A stretch of DNA of 64,000 nucleotides, from NCBI RefSeq assembly GCF_041912895.1, contig NZ_JAYSGI010000001.1, forward strand, positions 1,302,001-1,366,000, read 5' to 3'. The position numbers and the translations under genes were made by a program. Shown one piece after another: positions 50,369 through 58,336 of this stretch. How positions within the stretch are numbered: position 1 is the first letter of the stretch; each line of letters starts with the position of its first letter. This DNA comes from Pelagerythrobacter sp041912895. GTDB taxonomy: Bacteria; Pseudomonadota; Alphaproteobacteria; Sphingomonadales; Sphingomonadaceae. The notes under the pieces were generated by a model. That model worked only from the letters and a program-made list of their open reading frames with translations, had not been told where the DNA came from and did no database searches.

Positions 50369-51558
50369 TGGATGCCGAACCGTTCCCTTTCACCATCACC
50401 CAGATCGGGCTCGACGCGCTGGTCGATGCGCACAATGGCGAGACCGAATCGATCCGCATCTCCGAAGTCGGCCTGTCCGATCAGGCCGTAGCGGTCACGC
50501 CGACGCTCGATGCCCTGCCGGGCGAGTTCAAGCGCATCGCGACCGTTTCGGGCGTGGCGGCGGACGAGACGACGATCCACATGACCGCGACCGATTACAG
50601 CCAGGACGTCTACGATGTCCGCTCGGTCGGGCTGTTCCTCGCCGACGGCACGCTGTTCGCCGCCTATTCGCACGCCCCCGGCCCGCTCTTCCGCAAGGTC
50701 GATATCGCCCAGGCGCTGATCATGTTCGACATCGTCTTCGGCGAAGCGGTCGGCGGCGATATCGAATTCGGCGATGCCAGCTTCCTCTATCCGCCCGCGA
50801 CCGAAGTGACCAAGGGCGTCGCCGAGCTCGCGACGCAGGCCGAAGTCGGCAACGGCGTGGACGACGCGCGCATCGTCACCCCGCTCAAGCTCAAGACGCT
50901 GCTTGATCCGCTGCTCGCCGCGATCGACCAGGCCATCGCGCAGGAGGTGGATGCGCGCACCGATGCCGACGCGCAGGAGGCCGCTGCCCGTGCGGACGCC
51001 GACGAGCAGCTCGGCGTCGATATCGCCGCCGAAGCCGCCGCGCGCACCGCCGCCGACAACACGGAGAAGACCGCGCGCCAGAATGCCGACCAGGCGCTGC
51101 AGGCGCTGGTCGACGCCTTGCGCGCGCTCACGATCACCGGCGGCGGTCTGGTCTCGGGCGGCGGCGCGCTGACCGCATCGCGCCAGCTCACCGTTCAGGC
51201 GGCAACGATAGCTGAAGCGCTGGCGGGAACACGCAGCGACGTCGCGCTGACACCTTCGTCGCTCGGCGGGTTCAAATCGAACTTCTCGCAAACCGATTCG
51301 ATCAGGCTGCCGGGCGGATTGATCCTCCAGTGGGGGCGCTTCAGCGCAGGTGCCAACGGCAGCACGACAGTCACCTTCCCGCTCGCTTTTCCGACCGCCT
51401 GCTGTTCCGTGGTCGCCGGGGGCACCACGGTGCTCGACGAAGCATCGCAGGATAACCCGCCCGTGGTGGTGACCTCCACCATCACGCAAACGCAATTCGC
51501 CGTGTTCGCTTCGGACAACGAAGCCAGCGGCTGCGCCTACATCGCCGTGGGGTTCTGA
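50368..51558 (+). CDS. H: Tail fibre protein (P2 gpH-like, short)
   Basis: 396 residues. The N-terminus (about 1-150) is the baseplate-attachment domain of P2-type fibres (FTITQIGLDALVDAHNG, TDYSQDVYDVRSVGLFLADG). Residues about 185-255 are Ala/Asp-rich heptad repeats (RADADEQLGVDIAAEAAART), a trimeric coiled-coil shaft. The C-terminal ~100 residues (RLPGGLILQWGRFSAGANGS, FPLAFPTACCSVV) match the gp53-like tip domain found in many fibres. It binds the host surface. Shorter than P2 gpH (669), perhaps because a separate tailspike follows. Confidence 0.9.
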   Translation: MDAEPFPFTITQIGLDALVDAHNGETESIRISEVGLSDQAVAVTPTLDALPGEFKRIATVSGVAADETTIHMTATDYSQDVYDVRSVGLFLADGTLFAAYSHAPGPLFRKVDIAQALIMFDIVFGEAVGGDIEFGDASFLYPPATEVTKGVAELATQAEVGNGVDDARIVTPLKLKTLLDPLLAAIDQAIAQEVDARTDADAQEAAARADADEQLGVDIAAEAAARTAADNTEKTARQNADQALQALVDALRALTITGGGLVSGGGALTASRQLTVQAATIAEALAGTRSDVALTPSSLGGFKSNFSQTDSIRLPGGLILQWGRFSAGANGSTTVTFPLAFPTACCSVVAGGTTVLDEASQDNPPVVVTSTITQTQFAVFASDNEASGCAYIAVGF

Positions 51559-51559
51559 C

Positions 51560-52033
51560 ATGAGCTTGCGCTATTCGCCATCGACCGGCGGCTTCTACGA
51601 CACCGATGTCCACGCGGACATTCCCGACGATGCGGTTTACGTCTCTCCCTCCCGCCACGCCGAACTGATGGCGGCGCAGGCGAGCGGCGCGACGATTTCC
51701 GCCTCGGCCGATACCGGCAACCCGCTCGCGATCGCCGCCACCGCGCGGTCGCTCGAATCGCGGCGCGAACAGGTGTGCCGCGCGATCCGCCGCGAGGGTG
51801 AGCGCCGCGCCGATCGTGTCATGCCGCTCGGCCGGCAGGTCGCCCTGCTGCGCGGCGCGGTGCTGCGCGGAGCGGACATGTCCGAAGACGATCTCGCACG
51901 CTTCGCGGAAATCGAGGCCATCGATCTGGCATCCACCGCGATCGAGGAGGACATCGCCGGGCGCTCGCTCGCCGAGCTCGTCGACTATCTGATCGCGGAC
52001 AATGCCCGCTGGGCCGATGGGAGCGCGGGCTAA
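51560..52033 (+). CDS. Tail fibre assembly-like protein
   Basis: 157 residues. The start SLRYSPSTGGFYDTDVHADI plus PDDAVYVSPSRHAELMAAQ resembles fibre-assembly chaperones such as P2 gpG and its relatives. The rest is helical (ARSLESRREQVCRAIRREGE). It starts 1 nt after the H stop and touches the next start by 1 nt (TAATG). Expected to fold or trimerise the fibre or the tailspike. Confidence 0.7.
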   Translation: MSLRYSPSTGGFYDTDVHADIPDDAVYVSPSRHAELMAAQASGATISASADTGNPLAIAATARSLESRREQVCRAIRREGERRADRVMPLGRQVALLRGAVLRGADMSEDDLARFAEIEAIDLASTAIEEDIAGRSLAELVDYLIADNARWADGSAG

Positions 52034-54201
52034 TGGCGAAAGTTTCCGATCTCCCAGCGCTGGACAAGGTCGACATCGACGGCAGCGAGCTCGTACCGAC
52101 GGTGAAGGACGGGCAGACGTACGGCGCCCCGATCTCCTACCTGGGCGAGGCCGCTGCCGAGCGAGCTGAGGCAGCGGCACTCGCGGCCGCTGCTGCCGCA
52201 GCGCCGTACATCGATTACAACCAGTATTACGTATCAGCCAACGCCACAGGGACTGGAGACGGTTCGCTCGCGAACCCGTGGACGATGACGCAGGTACTTG
52301 GACCCGCAGCACCTCCAGGCCTCGTTCTGCCTGCGTGCTTCAACATCGAGGGCGATGGAGCAATCTACCTCAATACAGTGTTGGATTCGCGTTTACAGGG
52401 CGGCACGGCTGAACAGCCTATCGTGTATCGCGGTCGAACTGGCCAGACGAAGCCAATTTTCCGTTGGCACACTCCGATAACCTGGACACTCGAAATCGAT
52501 GAAGACGATCGGCACGTCTATCGATCGAACGAAGCGTTCACTCCCGGCGCATTTATCTATTTCGGCGGGCACATCGATATCGAAGGGCAGTGGTATCCAT
52601 TGCCAGTCGTGCCCATGGGCTCGCTGCTGAGTACGCATGGCCAGAACTACCGGGCCGATGGCAACTATTACCCGGGTCCGTGCCTCTCCCGCGATCAAAC
52701 CAGCGGTAGGCTGTATCTCCGGCTCGACCCGCCCGATCCCGAAGCACAGCTTTCCGATCAGCGCTCGTTCGCCAGCAATACCAGCGCCGTTCTAGCGGAA
52801 AACACAATCATGGTGAGCGTGCAGACGGATGGCTGGCGCTACGGTGCCCCGCATACGATTGTCGAAGGCTTGCGGTTCGAAAACCATACAAACGGGGCCA
52901 GACCGTTCTTTGGAGCCGGTGCAAGGCTCGGCATAAAATTTCGGCGCTGTGAGTTCTTATCAACGCTCACGAGCATTTCCCTCGCAAAAATGCAGGAAAG
53001 CGCAGTTGAAGACTGTCAGCTTGATGGTGGTTTCCACCGCGATTGGTGGATGTGCTACGCCGACTTCAAGTTTGGTCAAACGATCGCTTCAAATACTCGC
53101 AAGTTGGCAATAAATCTGGGTGGATTTGAGGGCGAGTTCCTTACGAACGGCGTCAAGCTGGTTCGGAACGTCTTTGCAAATTGCTTCGACGCGTTGATCG
53201 GCGAAGGCCGAAACATCGAGGTCGGCGGCTATGATCCGCGCGATCCTCTCAGCGATGAGAAGGCGTGGGCAAACGCCAACCGATTTGAAAACATCTGGGA
53301 CGATGCAGCGCAATTGCTGGCCAAGAACCAGGGCTTCTACATGCACCACAATTATCTGCTGTCGGCAGGCTGGTCGCTCGATGGCGCGAGTTCGGCCCTC
53401 GATCGCGGTGCGGATTGGCCTCTGATCTACAGCAACATCGTCTGGCCACAGGAGAAAATCTTCTACGGTCGCAAAGGAGCCCAGAGCGGAGAGGGGCAGT
53501 CGCTCGAAGGCATGGTTTATCCGGCGTCGTGGCTGACGCACGGCCTCCGTAGCGGTCAGAACGATTTCCGGTTCTGTCAGCACGTGGTCGGCAACACGAT
53601 CGTATCGCGTTTGCCTGACGTTCGGAGCGGCCCGCCGAGCGTTTCCGCACGGGGTCTCGATTGGCAAATGACCCCTCGGGCTGCTGGGCAGCACTCAGGG
53701 GGCATGACGCTGATCCTGAACAACACTTTCGTGATGGACGGGCTCCAGGACTTCTACGAAGCATGCAATGCCTTAGGTCCTTGGAGCACGTTCAATTGGG
53801 CAACTAGCGACCTCCGTCTGGGCCGCGAAGATACAATCATCGACGGCAATGCATTTCTCGGACCGTGGGGGTTCTATGACCCGCTAGGCAATTCGACCGG
53901 CACGAACGACTATCATGTTCGCTCGGTCTACGACGAGGCAGGGAATCTGCTTGGCGAGCGTATGAGCTTCGCTGATCTCGCCGGCAACCCCGCCACCTTG
54001 GCAAAAATGGAGGCGATCTATGGCGCCCCCTTCCAGCAGGACGGTCTTGAGTTGCCGACCCTCGAGGCCGCGCGCGAAGTGATCAACGAGCTGACGCAGC
54101 AACCGCTGGCTAGTCAGACCGCGCTCCGCACCGGCGGCGTCGACCTCACAGAGCTTTCTCCGCGTTGGACCTATTGGCGACCAGGCAGGGTTGCGAAGTG
54201 A
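52033..54201 (+). CDS. Tailspike-like protein with right-handed beta-helix
   Basis: 722 residues. A short N-terminal adapter (MAKVSDLPALDKVDIDGSEL) ends in an Ala-rich helix (about 36-58), then come repeated short strands and turns rich in Asn, Gly and aromatic residues (NTIMVSVQTDGWRYGAPHTI, KFRRCEFLSTLTSISLAK, NNTFVMDGL), the look of a pectate-lyase-type beta-helix. Such spikes bind or cleave capsule or O-antigen. Catalytic residues cannot be assigned. Composition from about 52.2 to 54.0 kb is clearly less GC-rich than its neighbours, so this receptor module was probably acquired recently. No close family recognised. Confidence 0.72.
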   Translation: MAKVSDLPALDKVDIDGSELVPTVKDGQTYGAPISYLGEAAAERAEAAALAAAAAAAPYIDYNQYYVSANATGTGDGSLANPWTMTQVLGPAAPPGLVLPACFNIEGDGAIYLNTVLDSRLQGGTAEQPIVYRGRTGQTKPIFRWHTPITWTLEIDEDDRHVYRSNEAFTPGAFIYFGGHIDIEGQWYPLPVVPMGSLLSTHGQNYRADGNYYPGPCLSRDQTSGRLYLRLDPPDPEAQLSDQRSFASNTSAVLAENTIMVSVQTDGWRYGAPHTIVEGLRFENHTNGARPFFGAGARLGIKFRRCEFLSTLTSISLAKMQESAVEDCQLDGGFHRDWWMCYADFKFGQTIASNTRKLAINLGGFEGEFLTNGVKLVRNVFANCFDALIGEGRNIEVGGYDPRDPLSDEKAWANANRFENIWDDAAQLLAKNQGFYMHHNYLLSAGWSLDGASSALDRGADWPLIYSNIVWPQEKIFYGRKGAQSGEGQSLEGMVYPASWLTHGLRSGQNDFRFCQHVVGNTIVSRLPDVRSGPPSVSARGLDWQMTPRAAGQHSGGMTLILNNTFVMDGLQDFYEACNALGPWSTFNWATSDLRLGREDTIIDGNAFLGPWGFYDPLGNSTGTNDYHVRSVYDEAGNLLGERMSFADLAGNPATLAKMEAIYGAPFQQDGLELPTLEAAREVINELTQQPLASQTALRTGGVDLTELSPRWTYWRPGRVAK

Positions 54202-55286
54202 CGCGCCAGCATAGCCTTCCCGAAGGATCGCCCAGGCTCCTCGATGAAACGGTAGGTGTAATGCGCGGCCGCGATGGTCGCCGCGAGGAAGCTGAGAATC
54301 AAAAGGTCAGCGCCCGGAGCAGGCAACTCGATCGCTGTATTTCCGTCATGCTTACCGAGGATGCCGAACACGCCTGCCGCAGAATAGAGACACAGCGTGA
54401 TGAAGGCGTGAACGAGGTAAATCGAATAGCTCCGCTCGCCCAGATACGTGAATGTCCGATGGCAAAGGAGGTGAGAGAGCTTGCCCTGTTCGTAGGCGAA
54501 GAGGAGCACCACGAGGGCGAACAGCGGGACCACGAGCGCGCCCATCTCCATCGGGACGCGCGTAATGGCCAGGAACGTGGCGCCTATCGCCGCGACCTCC
54601 AGACCCGTCGCGAACGGCACGCGGATATTGTGCCAGAGCACCCATATCCTGTGGGTCAAAACGCCGAGGCCGAAGCCGCCAATTCCGCGAACCAGCGCAA
54701 GCACCACCGTGGCGTTCATGGTTTCGGGAACGGCGAGCGCATAGGCCATGCAACCGGCCCCTGCGACAGCGAGGATCATCCAGCCACTGCGGCGGCCGAC
54801 GAGGCAAGCGAGCGCGAAACAGAAATAGGCGAACATCTCGGTGGAGATCGACCACGCGGGTGCGTTCCAGCTGTTGTAGGGCGTGGTGCCCCAGGCCTGG
54901 ACTATGGCCAAATTCGCCGGAAGCCATGCAAGATCGAAGCCTTCGGTGAACGCGACGGGATCGTCGACGACGTTCAGTTGATTGGCGACGAGCAGCACGA
55001 GCTGGTGCGCGAGGAACAACCCGAGAACGAAAAGATGCAGTGGCCAGAGCCTGGCGATCCGGCGGACGATGAACCTGGTCGCCTCCCGCCAGCCGGCGGA
55101 CAGCTTTTCGCCGCTCGAATGCGCGATCACGAACCCGGACAGGACGAAGAAGAAGTCGACGAAACGGTAGCTGGTTGTCGCGAGCGCCACGCTCGACAGC
55201 ACCCCCGTGGTCTTAAGGTGACCGAAGGCGACGACGAGCGCGGCGATACCGCGCCAAGAGTCGAGAGCGGTGAAGCGGTGAACCAT
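54171..55286 (-). CDS. Acyltransferase 3 family membrane protein (OafA-like)
   Basis: 371 residues from the ATG at 55286. About ten membrane segments; the N-terminal motifs FTALDSWRGIAALVVAFGHL (Arg and catalytic His) and FVDFFFVLSGFVIAH are the hallmark of acyltransferase family 3, which O-acetylates surface sugars. It lies opposite to all neighbours and its end overlaps the tailspike gene by 31 nt. A prophage-borne copy next to the receptor-binding spike suggests lysogenic conversion: modifying the host O-antigen so that related phages cannot adsorb. Confidence 0.9.
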   Translation of the reverse strand: MVHRFTALDSWRGIAALVVAFGHLKTTGVLSSVALATTSYRFVDFFFVLSGFVIAHSSGEKLSAGWREATRFIVRRIARLWPLHLFVLGLFLAHQLVLLVANQLNVVDDPVAFTEGFDLAWLPANLAIVQAWGTTPYNSWNAPAWSISTEMFAYFCFALACLVGRRSGWMILAVAGAGCMAYALAVPETMNATVVLALVRGIGGFGLGVLTHRIWVLWHNIRVPFATGLEVAAIGATFLAITRVPMEMGALVVPLFALVVLLFAYEQGKLSHLLCHRTFTYLGERSYSIYLVHAFITLCLYSAAGVFGILGKHDGNTAIELPAPGADLLILSFLAATIAAAHYTYRFIEEPGRSFGKAMLARHFATLPGRQ

Positions 55287-55342
55287 TCGAAACCCGCTAC
55301 CTTCGCCGCGCTTGGAAAGAAAGCCAGAGAAGGGCAACAGCA

Positions 55343-55867
55343 ATGACCGAGAAACTCGCCCAGAACGTGGCAAGCGCTTCGCGCGTCGGCCCGTCCAGCT
55401 TCGACGGCCATGATTGGCTGGTGATCTTCAACCTCGGCAGCAGCACGGCGCTGTTCCTGATCGCGCTGCTGTTCAGCGTCGACCTCGGCAAACGCATCTA
55501 CGTCAACCGGCGCCGCGATGGATGGGATCACCCGGTTACGGTGTTTCGCGTCGTCCTGCTGCTGCTCTCGGCCGGGATCGTTCTCCGCAATGCCGCGCGC
55601 GCGGCGGTGCTGTGGAAGTGGGACCCTTCCGACCCATTCGGCACGAGCTTCACGCTGACGGTGCAGCGCTTCGTCGATCCGGTCGCCGACCTCCTGCAGC
55701 TCAGCGCGATCGCGCTCGCCATCGTTACCGCCCCGACGCTGATCAACCAGTTGCGCAAGGTGCCCTGGCTGGTGCCGATCAGGCAATCGCTGCCCGAGCT
55801 GATGCGTCCCGCCACCCTTGCCGCCATGTCCTTCGTCGCCGCCTTCGGCGTGGTGGTGACCCGGTGA
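55343..55867 (+). CDS. Membrane protein in the lysis cassette, four spans
   Basis: 174 residues. Hydrophobic segments near 26-48, 65-90, 113-132 and 152-173; charged loops include RRRDGWDHPV. AGAAGGG lies before the ATG. Its stop overlaps the next start as TGATG. No family recognised. Placed at the head of holin-like gene, endolysin and spanins, it may be a holin or antiholin component. GTGAA at 55278 lies where the left arm of the 57-nt dyad would be, but the right arm is not conserved. Confidence 0.65.
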   Translation: MTEKLAQNVASASRVGPSSFDGHDWLVIFNLGSSTALFLIALLFSVDLGKRIYVNRRRDGWDHPVTVFRVVLLLLSAGIVLRNAARAAVLWKWDPSDPFGTSFTLTVQRFVDPVADLLQLSAIALAIVTAPTLINQLRKVPWLVPIRQSLPELMRPATLAAMSFVAAFGVVVTR

Positions 55868-56253
55868 TGGAACTGCGCCTGGGGGCAAGCGCGGCGGTTG
55901 CGGCGGGCATCGTGGCGACCGGCGCGCCGGGCCGGCACAGCCCGGAAGTGTGGCAGATGCTCGGTTATCCGTTCGAAGCGGCGGGCATGATCGCCGCGCT
56001 GTTCGCCTGCATGTGCGCGCGGCTGTGGAGCGCGGACCAGCTTCGCCACCGCAAGACGTTTCGCTGGAGCCTCGACATCCCGGTCAGCGCGTTGACCTTC
56101 GCGGCGACGATATGCGCCGTAATCGCGCTGCGCCCCTCCCCTTGGGCCGGGCTGCTTTACGGCGCCGGGCTCGGCGTGATCGGCGAGGGGCTGTTCCACT
56201 ACGCCCGCAAGTTCGCGGACAAGAGCGGGCTATTCGAAAGGACCGAACAATGA
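55867..56253 (+). CDS. Putative holin, three membrane spans
   Basis: 128 residues. Membrane segments near 8-21 (short), 33-51 (GYPFEAAGMIAALFACMCA) and 70-107 (two helices around PSPWAG), with a basic, polar C-terminus (HYARKFADKSGLFERTEQ), the usual charge layout of holins. It overlaps the upstream membrane gene (TGATG) and the endolysin gene (ATGA). Position directly before the endolysin is the main support. Confidence 0.6.
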   Translation: MELRLGASAAVAAGIVATGAPGRHSPEVWQMLGYPFEAAGMIAALFACMCARLWSADQLRHRKTFRWSLDIPVSALTFAATICAVIALRPSPWAGLLYGAGLGVIGEGLFHYARKFADKSGLFERTEQ

Positions 56254-56717
56254 TGATCGCCCTGGACGAACGGCTGAGCGCGAACTTCACGCTCGGCGAG
56301 ATGATCCGCTCGGAGAGCGCGTCGCGGCGCGGGATCCGCAACGAACCGGGCGAAGCCGAGATACGCGCGCTGCGCCTGCTGTGCGAGAAGGTGCTGCAGC
56401 CCGTCCGCGAGCACTACGATCGGCCGCTCGTAGTCACCAGCGGCTTTCGGTCCCCTCGCCTCAACACCGCGATCGGCGGCAGCGCCAGCAGCCAGCATTG
56501 CAAGGGCGAAGCGGCGGACTTCACGGTGCCCGGCGTCAGCAATCTCGAGGTTTGCCGCTGGATCGAGCGCACCCTCAACTACGACCAGCTCATCTACGAG
56601 TTCGGCGAGAGTGGCTGGATCCATTGCAGCTTCTCGGCGCACCGGATGCGCAACATGGAACTGAGCGCGGTCCGCCGCGGCGGCCGTGTGCAATATTTGT
56701 CCGGCTTGCGGGCATGA
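56250..56717 (+). CDS. Endolysin, peptidase M15 (D-Ala-D-Ala carboxypeptidase-like)
   Basis: 155 residues. Zinc-binding pattern His83 (SSQHCKGEAADF), Asp90 and His125 (GWIHCSF), with VTSGFRSPRLNTAIGGSASS upstream, as in M15_3 peptidases. It cuts peptide cross-links of peptidoglycan. No signal peptide, so release depends on a holin. ATG at 56250 overlaps the preceding stop; the stop overlaps the Rz-like start. Confidence 0.92.
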   Translation: MMIALDERLSANFTLGEMIRSESASRRGIRNEPGEAEIRALRLLCEKVLQPVREHYDRPLVVTSGFRSPRLNTAIGGSASSQHCKGEAADFTVPGVSNLEVCRWIERTLNYDQLIYEFGESGWIHCSFSAHRMRNMELSAVRRGGRVQYLSGLRA

Positions 56718-57112
56718 CGGCGCTGTTCTCACGCATCTGGCCGCACCTCGCGGTCGTCGCGCTCGTGATCGGTGCCATCTGGTGGATCGACCACCGCGGC
56801 TACCAGCGCGCGCAGGGCGACGCGAAGTTCGAACGGACGGTGACCGCGCTGCTGATCGAGAAGCGCGCGGGTCAGCTCGAGGCGGAACTCACGGACCGCC
56901 TCGCCGAGCGTGATCGCGTGCTGGTCGACCGCCTCGCTTCGCTCGACGGCATCGAGCGCACCGTTATCCAACCTGTCATTCGAGAGGAGCTGGCCAATGC
57001 GCCGCATCTGTCCGATCCTGCTGCTGGCTATGGCGAGCGGCTGCGCGACGCCATCAACGACGCCATCCGCCAGAGCGCCGGTCCCGCCGCCCCTGTCCGC
57101 GACGACCGCTGA
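56714..57112 (+). CDS. Inner-membrane spanin subunit (Rz-like)
   Basis: 132 residues. One N-terminal membrane span (LAVVALVIGAIWWIDHRGYQ, about 13-30) then a periplasmic, charged coiled-coil stretch (AGQLEAELTDRLAERDRVLV). This is the i-spanin layout. The Rz1-like lipoprotein begins inside it in another frame at 56997. Together they fuse the two membranes in the last step of lysis. Confidence 0.85.
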   Translation: MTALFSRIWPHLAVVALVIGAIWWIDHRGYQRAQGDAKFERTVTALLIEKRAGQLEAELTDRLAERDRVLVDRLASLDGIERTVIQPVIREELANAPHLSDPAAGYGERLRDAINDAIRQSAGPAAPVRDDR

Positions 57113-57278
57113 GCCCTGCCCGCCGCTGGCTCTGCTGGCGAGCGACACCCAGGCCGAGCTCATCGCCTGGGCGGCCTTGTCGGCGATCGCTTACGCGCGC
57201 TGCCAGGGCAAGCAAGCCGCCGCGGTTGGCGCTTATGCCGATGCGCGCGCGACAGCGATCGAGGCGAACGCGGAATGA
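56997..57278 (+). CDS. Outer-membrane spanin lipoprotein (Rz1-like)
   Basis: 93 residues. MRRICPILLLAMASGCATP gives a lipoprotein signal with Cys16 in ASGC, then a Pro-rich part (PSARAPVPPP) as in Rz1 proteins, and a longer helical tail than usual. It overlaps the Rz-like gene by 116 nt in the +1 frame, the nested arrangement known for spanin pairs. Its end overlaps the start of gene V by 4 nt. Confidence 0.82.
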   Translation: MRRICPILLLAMASGCATPSTTPSARAPVPPPLSATTAEPCPPLALLASDTQAELIAWAALSAIAYARCQGKQAAAVGAYADARATAIEANAE

Positions 57279-57880
57279 AGAGCGAAGACATTCCCGCCGA
57301 CCTTGCTGCTCTTGTGCGGATCGGCACCGTGACCGAGGTCGATCTCGCTGCGGCGCTGTGCCGCGTTCGCTACGGCGACCCCGATGACGAAGGCGGTGGC
57401 GCGGAGAGTCCTCCGGTACGCTGGCTCGCTCCGCGCGCGGGAGACACCCGTGTATGGTCGCCGCCGAGCGTGGGCGAACAGGTGCTTCTCCTCGCACCGG
57501 ACGGGCAGATCGGCGCGGCGGTCGCGCTGTGCGGCATCGTCCAGGACGCATTCCCGCCGCCGGGCAATGATGCGGTCGAACTCATCGAATTCAGGGATGG
57601 CGCTCGGATCAGCTACGATCCCGATGCTCACGCGCTCGAAGCACTGCTCCCCGGCAATGCCACCGCGGTGATCGCGGCACAGGGCGGCATTACGCTGCGC
57701 GGCGACGTGACGATCGAAGGCGAGCTCGATGTTTCGGGCGACACCCGCATCGGCGGCAATGCGGACATCGCCGGCGATCTCGAGGTGGCGGAGGATGTCA
57801 TCACCGGACCGGTCAGCCTGCGCGAGCACGGCCACAGCGGAGTGCGGTCCGGCACCGAGGTATCGGGACCGCCCGGATAA
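57275..57880 (+). CDS. V: Baseplate spike protein V
   Basis: 201 residues (P2 gpV 211). An OB-fold start (ALVRIGTVTEVDLAAALCRV, PPVRWLAPRAGD) leads to a beta-prism of repeated hexapeptide-like strands (ITLRGDVTIEGELDVSGDTR) and ends with EHGHSGVRSG; the His pair is the iron site at the spike tip. It punctures the outer membrane. In P2 it follows S; here it follows the lysis genes and is coupled to the Rz1-like gene. Confidence 0.93.
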   Translation: MKSEDIPADLAALVRIGTVTEVDLAAALCRVRYGDPDDEGGGAESPPVRWLAPRAGDTRVWSPPSVGEQVLLLAPDGQIGAAVALCGIVQDAFPPPGNDAVELIEFRDGARISYDPDAHALEALLPGNATAVIAAQGGITLRGDVTIEGELDVSGDTRIGGNADIAGDLEVAEDVITGPVSLREHGHSGVRSGTEVSGPPG

Positions 57881-57889
57881 GCGCGTCTC

Positions 57890-57906
57890 GTAAACGGCGC
57901 TTCCAC
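57890..57906. promoter_or_regulatory. Dyad late-promoter element, copy 3 (before W)
   Basis: GTAAACGGCGCTTCCAC shares 12 of 17 positions with copies 1 and 2, including the whole right arm GCTTCCAC. Centre 57898, exactly 57 nt before the gene W start at 57955. Confidence 0.5.
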
Positions 57907-57954
57907 ACCCGGCCTCGCTGGAAATTTCCGCGCGACCTCGGCTTCAACCGCTGC

Positions 57955-58326
57955 ATGAACGGCATGAGCGCGAAGACCGGCAAGCTGCTTTCGGGCGATG
58001 CGCATCTCGCGCAGTCGATCTTCGATATCCTCTCGACCCCGCTGGGCAGCCGCGTGATGCGGCGGGATTACGGCTCGTTGCTGTTCGATCTCGTCGATCG
58101 TCCGATCAACGGCGCGTTGCGCATGCTGCTTCATGCAGCCACCGCCATCGCGCTGCGCCGCTGGGAGCCGCGCCTGCGCCTCGAACGCGTCGAACTGGGC
58201 GGCGAACCCGAACAGGGCGCGCTCACTCTCCGCCTCACCGGCTTTCGCACCGATCTGCCCACGCCGAACGCCCGCACCCAGCTCACCATCCCGCTTCATC
58301 GCGGCCTTGCCGCCCCGACTGCCTGA
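57955..58326 (+). CDS. W: Baseplate protein W (GPW/gp25 family)
   Basis: 123 residues. SAKTGKLLSGDAHLAQSIFD and DILSTPLGSRVMRRDYGSLL are the GPW/gp25 signature; a wedge component related to T4 gp25. An ATG at 57964 is a possible alternative start, and neither has a strong ribosome site. The dyad element lies 57 nt upstream. Gene FI follows after 10 nt. Confidence 0.93.
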   Translation: MNGMSAKTGKLLSGDAHLAQSIFDILSTPLGSRVMRRDYGSLLFDLVDRPINGALRMLLHAATAIALRRWEPRLRLERVELGGEPEQGALTLRLTGFRTDLPTPNARTQLTIPLHRGLAAPTA

Positions 58327-58336
58327 AGGATCAGCC

